NCBI GenBank assembly: GCA_022113835.1
Contig: JAILWY010000018.1
Coordinates: 10,703,001-10,767,000 of the forward strand
DNA from: Atopsyche davidsoni
Lineage: Eukaryota > Arthropoda > Insecta > Trichoptera > Hydrobiosidae
DNA length: 64,000 bases
Direction: 5' to 3'
In this document: piece by piece, positions 11,201 through 20,281 of the stretch
Layout of the letters: the number at the start of each line of letters is the position of its first letter
Numbering within the stretch: position 1 is the first letter of the stretch
Translations under genes and position numbers: made by a program
The notes under the pieces: generated by a model
Told to the model about the DNA's origin: nothing
Databases searched by the model: none
Seen by the model: only the letters and a program-made list of their open reading frames with translations

Positions 11201-13188
11201 AGCAGATAACCTTAGAGCCGTATGAGCGAGACCATGCTGTCGTGGTTGGAGTGTTTCGCCCGCCCGTGAAGGGCAGTGCCTAACTATGAATAAGTTTTGT
11301 TTATATACTTGAGACCGGGATACGTGTGAAAAGTGACCCGAATTGTAATAAAAATGTTGTTTTCTTATAAACTTGGCAAACATGATTAGTAAATGGGGTA
11401 TTCTGGCTCTTAAAATGGTGCTATGGTCTGACTTCCAGTTCAAATAAAACCTAGCACTCTATTATATGTTAACTCTTGGAAAAGATAAGAATCTTTACCC
11501 ATTATTATTGACTTGGATTTTCAAGTAAATTATGAACATGAAATAACACAATAAATGTAACTAACATATGATTTGTGATGTTATAAAAGTTTTAAAAACA
11601 TTTTTAATACAATGTTGTTTCTTGTGAGTTACTGAATACAAAGTCTTTTAGAACAGATTCTGATTTGTATTAGTTTTAAAGAAGAAAACTATGCACTATA
11701 TATTTTTTTTTATATAATAAGATGATCAGAGTAACTCCGAATTCTATCATTAGATGTCTTGGATCTATGAAATAGATATTTTTCTGTATAAATTTTTATA
11801 TAATAAACGGACGGAGTTACTCTGAAGAATGTTTAATACTTACCACTGTTAGGATCCAATTTGTTTACAACTTCAATTCGATCGAAGTATATCATAACAC
11901 CTCCACTTGTACCACATGGAACGTTGATAACTTCATCAGTTTGTAAAGTGACCTGATAAATAAAAATGTCATGTATTAATTTTTGTTTTTATTTTAAAAT
12001 ACTACAAATATATGTATAACACAGTACCCCTTAGTTTTTACTTAAAAGTCAGATAAAGAATGAGTTTTTGATGCTTATGGGCCAACTTTATAGAGGAAAA
12101 CCCCTATAAGGTAAATAACTCCTAGATCCCAAGCCAAAACACAATGTAAATATGTTCCCTAAACCATTTTAGATTAACCCAACTAAATTTTCCATATGGA
12201 CACCAAAGTGAATCTATATCACTTTCCTGAAGCCTTTATGTAGCAACGTACTTCGTCTTGATATTGTTGTGTATTCACTATCTATTAAAAAGGTCCATAA
12301 CGTAGAATTACTGTCCCAACTGACAATACAATAAAATCTAATAAACGAGTAAGTAATGCAAACATTACAATTAAGTATTTGAATCCTTCAATCACCCTTA
12401 AGATTGCAAGCCCCTGGACCCCACTCATTTCAATACACCGGATGATGAATCATACAATGGGCTTGACTTCAGTCAGTGATTTCCATGGTAGCTAAGCTCT
12501 TAATTGGTTTAATAAAGAAACTTTTTTAAAAAATATATATTTATAGCAATATTATTGAATACACCAAAATCTATGTTTAGCATCAACAAGAAAAATTCTT
12601 TACAGTGCGCTTGAAAATTTCAACAACTCGGTGAAAATGTCCAATTCACAAAATAAATGCAAGTGCAAATATCACTATACATTATATTTATTTTTTTAAT
12701 ACTATGATGGAAGTATTCTGTCAATAATATTATAAATATCAATAAAGAAACTAACTTGAATAGATTTGTAGGTAGTTAAAAATGGAAACATCATATGAAA
12801 CCCGGGTTGACTAGTGGCTGGAAGAAGTGCACCTCCCTAAAATAAGAATGAAAAATATGTAGATTTAATATATATGTGTGTGTGTGTGTGTGTGTGCATA
12901 TTACACAATAAACAATCAGTATGATTCAGTGGCTTAGATAATTCAACCTGATTATTTTGTTAATATTAGGTATAATATTTTTCTAACCTATAAGACAAAT
13001 TCACCCAAATGATGAAATGAACTGTAAACACCAAAATAACACATAAAATGTATTTAAATATTAATAATTATATTACTTACTCTAAAATACACCCCAACAT
13101 GTCCTTCTTCTAGCTTATGTAGTGAAAAATTAAAAACTATACCCCCGAGAAGCAATATAACCGCAAAAACTGCCGACTGATCAACCAT
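8274..13188 (-). CDS. Erlin-1/2 homologue (ER lipid-raft SPFH protein)
   Basis: Erlins form ring complexes in the ER membrane that bind activated IP3 receptors and promote their degradation by ERAD. Exons on the minus strand: 13188-13081, 12836-12756, 11952-11844, 9552-9401, 9053-8901, 8624-8274. They join in phase to 316 residues, slightly short of vertebrate erlins (about 340). Residues 5-22 ([15 protein letters not shown] core) are the N-terminal membrane anchor. The SPFH domain follows: [51 protein letters not shown]. Later come [19 protein letters not shown] and a long charged helix. The C-terminus retains [13 protein letters not shown]. Intron 3 (9553-11843) contains the fibrillarin gene on the other strand. 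The start is the first ATG of exon 1, matching the family N-terminus. Other introns are AT-rich; intron 2 carries a (TG)n run. Confidence 0.94.
10354..11283 (+). CDS. Fibrillarin (box C/D snoRNP 2'-O-methyltransferase)
   Basis: Nucleolar methyltransferase that 2'-O-methylates rRNA guided by box C/D snoRNAs and also methylates histone H2A glutamine. Single exon, 309 residues. Residues 1 to about 75 are the glycine/arginine-rich domain, encoded by a strikingly GC-rich stretch (10370-10560). The catalytic domain begins around [20 protein letters not shown]. The SAM-binding motif I is [20 protein letters not shown]; then [20 protein letters not shown] and [12 protein letters not shown]. The end ([19 protein letters not shown]) is typical. 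It lies entirely within intron 3 of the erlin gene, antisense to it, so it needs its own promoter. The 350 bp upstream are GC-richer than the surrounding intron and are the likely promoter. The ATG at 10354 gives the usual [12 protein letters not shown] start. Confidence 0.97.
   Translation: MGPPGFSPRGGGEGFRGRGGGGGFRGRGGGGGGGGGRGAGGFRGGGGRGRGGTPRGRGGRGGGGGGGFKGGKQVVIEPHRHSGVFIARGKEDALVTLNLVPGSEVYGEKRISVENEGDKTEYRVWNPFRSKLAAAILGGVDQIHIGPGSRVLYLGAASGTTVSHVSDIVGPEGLVYAVEFSHRSGRDLLNVAKKRTNIIPIIEDARHPLKYRMLMGIVDTIFADVAQPDQARIVILNAQHYLKNGGHFVISIKASCIDSTAQPEAVFAAEVKKLQAEKLKPQEQITLEPYERDHAVVVGVFRPPVKGSA
11347..11352 (+). terminator. Fibrillarin poly(A) signal
   Basis: AATAAA lies 64 bp past the fibrillarin stop. 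A second AATAAA follows at 11443-11448. Both lie inside the erlin intron, before its upstream exon. Confidence 0.6.
12875..12896. repeat. (TG)11 microsatellite
   Basis: Uninterrupted TG dinucleotide run in erlin intron 1. Confidence 0.9.
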
Positions 13189-13879
13189 GTTAACAAGTGT
13201 TTAAGTAAATTAGAGAACAAACATCTGATGTATATTTAGGAAATAAAAACTTATGAGCACTCCACAGAAGCGCAGTGATTCATTATTGTACCTGAATAAA
13301 GCATAAACTTGTTAAAATAATATTTATAACAATGGTCTCTCATAAACGAATAATACAAAATAATATTAAGAATTCAACAAAAAGTATAGATTTACTGATG
13401 AAAATAGATTAGAAAATCGGTTTGGTTTAGAAATGACAAGAATAAGGAGTATATAGTACATTTACTATGTAGCTACTACCATAGGTTCTAAGATAATGAC
13501 ATTTTGTAGCCGAAATAAAAAATATATCAGCTGACTGCACTGACAGTTGATACTAAGGCAAATATAACATTTTACTTAATTATTTATTATCAGATTTGTA
13601 CGTCTACGTATTATCATTAATTTTATTATTAAGTATTCAGTCGAGTCTATAAACAACCTTCAGCTCAGTTTAAGTGGTTTCTTTATGTCTTGCGTACTAT
13701 TGTTAATTTTGATTCCTCGACACTGAAATTGTAGTCTTTACTGCCGTCAGTTAAGTAATTGTAGTTTATTAAATCTTTTACTCAATAACTTTTGGCACTT
13801 TTCATCGTGAAATCGTCACATTAGGTTAAATTAAGTAAAATAACCTTCTTTTAAAATTTTAATCACTTTGTGTAAACCG
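13189..13879. other. Erlin upstream region
   Basis: No coding signal. The erlin promoter and 5' UTR should lie here on the minus strand, but I cannot define a start site. Confidence 0.35.
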
Positions 13880-14440
13880 GTTCATAATTTTCGCTATAGT
13901 GGCTAAACCTGCTTTTAGAAAATCCATTGAGTTCCCTTAGCTCCTCTTCTTTAGAAACGCTAATTTCGGCATCTTCATGACTTGTTGTTCTACTGATTCT
14001 CCAAAATCGCCATAAAAGAATTTTACCTGATGAATCTTGCAATAATTATTTAATATCTTCCGCATTTATACTATCCAACCGTTTCATTAGCCAGCTTGAA
14101 TATTTTGTCAACATCAACAATGGATCTATTCAGTCAACATCTTTGCTTAGCCCCCCCTTGAATTCTTCCATACTCCTGAAAATTTCTTGGTCCCCATTCC
14201 AAGTTTTTCCAAAAATCTCTTAATTGACTGCTTACTTATCTGTGGATCCGCTACAGATAACACGTTTTAAACCTTGATCCATTGGTTGGATTAACAAAGT
14301 TGTATTTGATGGCAGAAAAACCACTTCTGAAAAATGCACATTGACAATTCGGACAAGTGGTAGGCTTGGAGCATTATCAATCAAAAGTAAAGCTTCTAGT
14401 TCTATTTTTTTTTACTTGCAAAACTGTCCCAACCCAATAC
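13880..14440 (-). mobile_element. Pogo/Tigger-type transposase remnant
   Basis: Reading the minus strand from about 14440 downwards gives LEALLLIDNAPSLP, with the second catalytic Asp context, then LPSNTTLLIQPMDQGLK, a hallmark of Tigger/CENP-B-like DDE transposases, then DKQSIKRFLEKLG. Beyond that the frame decays with stops. No terminal repeats were identified, so the element limits are approximate. It is a different copy from the Tigger at 20.7-22.2 kb and is dead. Confidence 0.75.
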
Positions 14441-14589
14441 TACCGCGTGATACTGAAACAGTGTTAAACAGGGTCTTACTGTATATTCACAATCAATGTA
14501 ATTTAGATTCATTTGATATATTAACCACCCCATTATCATTGTCTACCCCGTAGAAATGAAAACTTAGCTTTTAATTATTTAAATATAAT

Positions 14590-14690
14590 AATATCACTCA
14601 AGTATTTTATTATATTTAAAATGGAATTCCACCATGTACTCTGTCAAATATATTGATTATTTACTTTGCTTTTAATCAATAAATAGGATA
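14590..14690 (+). repeat. Fragment of dispersed foldback repeat family (copy A)
   Basis: Contains AAGTATTTTATTATATTTAA, then ATGGAATTCCAC, GTACTCTGTCAAA and ATATTGATTAT. The same ordered block is at 32775-32855 and 41830-41915. Only the right side of the family is present here; the left arm is absent. Confidence 0.65.
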
Positions 14691-15336
14691 ATTGTGTAAT
14701 ACATTAAATAACATTTTTTCTCTTTATTTAGATTATAGTAATGCATATCAATTTTTTTTTTCTAGAAAACACTATTTAGAAAGCAATTGAATAAAAATAC
14801 TATACAAATGAGACATCTTCCAAATGTATGAACATAATGATCATGTCAGCACTGACAGCATCAGCAGAGCTACGATACCCGTCAATCATGCTTTATCTCA
14901 CTCTGGTATGTAATTAACACAATGGGCGAAAGCTGAGAATTTTATTTTGTTTTTGAGAAGTTAGCATTCTGAACAATATTGATATAAAATATCAGTTATC
15001 AGGACTAGAAAGTAATGTTATTTTCGTGACAGTAATAAGATTAAAAAAATACTCAAAACAATACAATAAAATCACATTTTCACAAATCTTCATTTTATAA
15101 TGTCACAATTAAAAATGTTTACAAATTGACAAAGGAAACAAAATAAATTATCAAAGATACTGCTAACTATTCAATCCACAGAAAATTATCAAATAACAAA
15201 TATGGTTTAATTTTCTACCAATCCACTCGTAATAATTAAAGTTTGAAATATTTACATTATGAGATGGGTGCTCGATTTCTTGTCTGTCAATGGCCATAAG
15301 GATCAAAATAAAACAAACAATAAAAAATCTTATATT
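14691..15336. other. Downstream region of zinc-finger gene
   Basis: AT-rich, no gene seen. Probably contains the 3' UTR of the minus-strand zinc-finger gene; a minus AATAAA (plus TTTATT at 14941-14946) is one candidate poly(A) signal. Confidence 0.35.
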
Positions 15337-18300
15337 TTATGGTTCATCTGGTGAATGAAAGCACTTATGGTGCCAGCGTACAGTTGAGAGTTTCTTGGTT
15401 TCCATTTCAAAATCACACCTGGAACAAGCCCAATTAGGTTCTGAGCCATGTTCGCTATTTAGATGGCATGTGATATCATTTAATGCAAAAATACCCTGAA
15501 ATTGTTGGTTACACGCTAGGCAATGATATAATATCCAACCTTTCTTAGTATCAAATAAGATATTTTCATCCAATGTAAACTTTAAATCATTTTGTGAAGA
15601 ATCTTTGTCATACGATGGATTGAACTTTTGTAGAGAAAATTTCAGAGCAGGGTAAGTTATTTCTCTCAAGCGAACATTTAATGATTCAGGTTCTACATGT
15701 TTTTGGTCTTCGAATCCTATATGGGGTTGTGTCATTACTCCATCAAGAGGTTGTCCTAAGAAACGAATATACGGGTACTTACTTAAACTCACTTCATAAT
15801 CTGTGAATGATTCTATATTTTCTTGGCACAATTTCACATCTGTTTCGAATTCATTGAGTATAGAAATCATGTCCAGTTTTTTTGTTACAGAAAGAGTTGT
15901 ATTGATTCTTATAGCATGTTTTACTTGCTTAAGGTAGGAGATTATAATTGAGGACTTGAAAGTCTCACATGTCTTTGCATCAGGAATGGGAGTTCTTTTA
16001 AGATCACAATCTATATATTCAAGCTGAGGTTTGTTGTTAGATTCTGGTAATAATTTTAAAAGTTTGTATAATGTGTTGTCCACACTGGTACGTTGAATTT
16101 CAAAATGAGGTAGCATAATTCTGACAGAAAATCCAGGCCAGTTGACAATTTCTTTTGACGACATAAGGTTATTCATTTCTTTAACAATGATGGGATTGAT
16201 ACATTTGTTGATTAATGTGTGTGATGTTTTGTGAATATCATAGTAAAATAAAGTTTTCAGTTTCTTGTAACTACACTCTATATGTAAAGATTCCTCTTCT
16301 TTTTCATTTTCACACACTGTCTTCATATCATCTAAAATGAGATTTTGTTTCCTCTTAACATAGTCTAAGTTTAATCTTAAATATTTTCTTAAATCTGTAT
16401 AAACATCTAATATGCGGTCATTACTGCGGGGCTTCCAATACTTCCCCCACAAGACCAGCAGCTGAATGATGGACTCCCACATGATGGCATTATTGAGGGA
16501 ATCTTCACCCAAAGGCTTCTGCCTATAGATCTCGTGGTATATTGTGGAGTAGACACTTTTATCCAGCTCAGATATAACTTTTTTTTTATGGTCTTCATCT
16601 TTAAAAACTGTCCTAATTTGAGTGATTATTTTCAATAAAGGAAGATTAACCAATTTTTCTGTAAAAAAAAATAATATAACTGTTATAGGTTGAAACACAA
16701 AAAGCTGGCTAAGGATATTAAAGATGTATGATTTTTAATAAGAAATAATAATAGTTCTGGTGACATTATTATAAAAATGTAAAAAAATTAAAGTTCTGAA
16801 CATGACTCCTGTAGCATGCACTTATTGAAGCGACTAGTGAACAACACAGTAAAGCATATTATAAAAAACTGATCTGACCCTTTTTTTAAGAGGACCATGA
16901 CTGATAATGATAATGACCACATGATAATAACCATAAACCATGGTAATTAAAAAATATATATTTTTTCAGTATACATTTTAAAGCTATTTAGAAAGAAAAT
17001 ATTACTAAATTTGAAATAAATATGGTTTCTATTTAAATGAAAAATTTGCCAGCGCTCACACCCAAATAAAACACCAAACAACAATGTATTATGTATAAAT
17101 AAAATTGCATGTACACAAAAACATGATATTATACCAAATATATATATAATGGGTTGATGCAAAAGTTTTGACGTAATTTTTTAAATAAAATTTCTCGATT
17201 TTTATTATTTTTTTTATCAATAATATAATTTCCATCGGTTCTTATAACCTTCTCCCACCTTTCTATTAATTTGTTAATACCACTGGAGTAGAATTCTGTT
17301 GATTTTGATGCGAAAATGTATTAAGGGATGTTTTAACATGCTCTATTGTATTAATATTTTTATCATTTAAAAATGTTTGTAGTGACCTAAATAAATGATA
17401 ATCTGAAGGAGCTAGATCTGGAGAATATGGTGGGTTGCCTTTTTAAGTTGCATTGCCACACGTGGTCGCGCGTTGTCATGATGGAACACTACCCCTTTTC
17501 TGTTTATTAATTCTGGCCTATTTTTTTCAAGGGCAATGTTTAATTTTACCAACTGTTGACAGTATCGCTCTGCTGTAATTGTTTGATTGCGTTCTAGTAG
17601 TTCAAAATACACAATACCCTTACAATCCCACCAAACACAAAGCATTACTTTCTTTTGATGGGTTTCGGCCTTGGAAGTCGTTAATGGGGCTTGTCCAGGT
17701 AAAGCCCAATGTTTTTTTCTTGTGACATTATTGTACACAACCCATTTTTCATCTCCTGTTACCAAGCGATGTAAAAACGGTTCGTGCTTTTTTCTAGCAC
17801 TTAAAGAAACACATATTGAGACGCGATCCATCAAATTGGCAGCCGACAATTGATGTGGAATCCAAACGTCGTGCCGCGAAACCATCCCTATGCGTTTCAA
17901 ATGTCTCAATACAGTTGATTGGTTGACTCCCATCTTCAACGCGATCTCCCTGGTTGTTTGACATGAACGTAGTGTCAATTATGACTTTTAAAATGTCGTC
18001 ATCAGACCTCAAAGGCCGCCCGGCCCGTGGTTTGTCGATTAATGAAAAATCCCCAGATCGGAATTTTGTGAACCATTTTTGTGTTAGTCGAACTTTGATG
18101 ACATCTGTTCCATACACATCGCAAATGTTTTTGGTTGCCACAGTTGCAGTATTGTCTTTATGGAATTCATACAGTAGCGTAACAGTGACGTAAATGCACT
18201 TTATCGACCGACATTTTGAAAAAATATAAAGGGTCTTCACTTTACCCTGGCTGGGACAAAACTGAAAAGAAAGTGGAAGGGAAGCATCCTTTATACAATA

Positions 18301-18417
18301 GAATCATTTCAAAACAGATGTTATTCGTCAGTTCCGAGAATTTTTTTTTTTCGTTGGGATCATACAAAAACGTCAAAACTTTTGCATCAACCTAATTGTG
18401 TGTATATATCAACCTAA

Positions 18418-18460
<43 letters not shown>

Positions 18461-19346
18461 TTTATAAAACGTTATGGGCTCACCATGTACTTCTTCCGGC
18501 GCAGAAGACTTGTGTTCATCTTGCACTTCATTACATTGTGTCAAATCATCAACTTCCTTCTCAGTAGATCGATCCGACATGTTTAATGGGAAACCCTGTA
18601 AAAAAATTGAATTTATGGTCTGTTTATAGTAACTGCTATTTTTAATTTATTTATTTAACTAGTATTATTACCTGAAATTTTCTTCTAGAGCTCTTATGAG
18701 GTTTTCTTTTACGTGTTACTTTAGAGTTATGTGGTAATGATCCCTGAAACAAAGTAATCAAAATAAATTGAATCAGCAAGCATATAAATTATTTATTTTA
18801 GAATATAACAATCTTTTATCAGTTATCAAATGATAATGATTGAGGTTATTAATGAAGTAGAAGTTTTTTAAAGCATGTGTTTTTAAGTAATAACTTACTA
18901 GGAAAAAAATCCAAATGTTAAATTGTCACAAAATAAATATGATTTACTATTATTTCAACACCAAAGTTACATCATTACTAATTTTAATTAAATGTACGTG
19001 TTTCTTTGTCTTTAACCATGCTGGTTTTTTAAAAAATAAACATATAATAACACAAACTGCAAACATCATTTTAAAAATATAGAGCAATCAGAAAAGATTT
19101 GTTATAAACTAAAAGTTATTTATATTGTTAAGAAATAATACAAACATAAAACATTTAAAATGTACTAAGATTTATCTCAAAAAACAGTCTGACTACCGGA
19201 TTAACGTTTTGTTTACAAATTATCTCGCGCGTTCAAAAGAAATTTTGAGACGTATGAAAAAGTATTAAATACACATACGACTGGTAACGGGTAATCTGAA
19301 TGATAAAAAGTAATGAAATCAAGATGACCTGAACACATACCCCCAT
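15337..19346 (-). CDS. Unrecognised protein with C-terminal C2H2-type zinc fingers
   Basis: Reconstructed from four minus-strand exons: 19346-19341 (only ATG GGG), 18743-18672, 18595-18484, 16658-15337. All junctions are GT-AG and in phase, giving 503 residues. The N-terminus is basic (SKVTRKRKPHKSSRRKFQ) and may be a nuclear localisation signal, followed by an acidic Ser/Glu stretch. Residues 70-430 are one long helical-looking region with no motif I know. The C-terminus has two zinc-finger-like units: CLAC..HLNSEH and CSRC..WHHKCFH. A mariner occupies intron 3, outside the coding sequence. The tiny first coding exon is the weakest call; translation could instead begin at the Met of MSDRSTEKE in exon 3. 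A transcription or chromatin role is only a guess from the fingers; I do not recognise the family. Confidence 0.72.
17150..18394 (-). mobile_element. Mariner transposon, nearly full length, frameshifted
   Basis: Perfect 23-bp terminal inverted repeats at 17152-17174 and 18370-18392 (outer part GGTTGATGCAAAAGTTTTGA). Minus-strand transposase pieces in order: KWFTKFRSGDFSLIDKPRAG, the second HTH (REIALKMGVNQSTVLRHLKR), WIPHQLS, then VTGDEKWVVYNN with the first catalytic Asp and VVFHHDNARPR with the second. After that the frame breaks, before LAPSDYHLF. Frame changes near 17.98 and 17.45 kb make it inactive. It sits in intron 3 of the zinc-finger gene in the same orientation as the host gene. 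Its repeats differ from those of the other mariners here. Confidence 0.88.
18421..18458. repeat. (TG)n(TA)n microsatellite
   Basis: GTGTGT followed by about 16 TA units, 29 bp from the mariner end and inside intron 3 of the zinc-finger gene. Confidence 0.9.
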
Positions 19347-19739
19347 GACACAACTCCCATCAGAACATCAACTCTAATATCAGATAATATTTTCTTTCAG
19401 CAGAAGACAATGCCGTCTCGCTTTCGCCCGTGGGTATATAAACAAGTTGAGGTTGACAACCGCCATCTACTAGTGATGGCGTAATCGAGCATCGAACAAT
19501 CGATTGAATCGTTTTATTTATTGGACGAAATATTTTCATAAGCATTGGTACTAATTTTAATTTAATAGAACATTTTTAGTAAACCAAAAAAAAACTATCA
19601 ATAAAAAAAAAACGGAGATACTTGATAACTTGAAACTGAAATGAACAAACAAATCATAGCAGTTGGGAGTTTGACAATTGAATATTCGACCAAAAAAAAT
19701 TTGTAAATGCAGAATTTGCACTATATGATTTAGTAATAT
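19347..19739. other. Upstream region of zinc-finger gene
   Basis: Probable 5' UTR and promoter of the minus-strand zinc-finger gene. No defined regulatory motif found. Confidence 0.35.
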
Positions 19740-19747
19740 TATTTGAC

Positions 19748-20271
19748 GGTACTTGTTTTTTATCCGACCACCAAAGAACTTTGTCTATTGTTTTGCTTCT
19801 ATTGTTGGCAACAGCGAGTCAACACGTATTGTTTATTTATTTAATTTAAAGTATAACCGTCAAAGAAATGATTTTTTTTTTTCAATTTTGTATCATATAT
19901 TTATATAGTTTTAAGTATTCAATAAAGTCACATTTTATAAACAATGAAATATGAGACATGCATTATCCTGGTGGCCAGAATGTTACAATGCCATCCATGA
20001 TGGTGTCGAAAGGATATATGTGTCGCATTTTCACACGAAATACCACGCTGTTGTAGAAAAAGTACGCTACTAGCCTTGTCGTGTACGATTGTTGATAACT
20101 GAAGTAAGTTCATTTTTTGTTTGACGGTTATCTTTGACGGTTATACTTTGAAACCAATATATTTATTTAATTCAAATACGTAATTCACAATACGTGTTTA
20201 CTCGCTGTTGCCAACAAAAGAAGCAAAACAATAGACAAGTTTCTTTGGTGGTCGGATAAAAAACAAGTACC
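19748..20271. mobile_element. Foldback non-autonomous DNA transposon, copy 1
   Basis: Long inverted arms (over 100 bp) begin and end with GGTACTTGT...ACAAGTACC and contain ATCCGACCACCAAAGAA, GTTGGCAACAGCGAG and AACACGTATTG. Flanked by a perfect 8-bp direct repeat TATTTGAC (19740-19747 and 20272-20279). An 8-bp duplication fits hAT, P or Merlin superfamilies; the ends do not look like canonical hAT, so I leave the superfamily open. The spacer (about 19890-20100) has no coding capacity. Copy 2 lies at 24377-24736. Confidence 0.88.
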
Positions 20272-20281
20272 TATTTGACTA

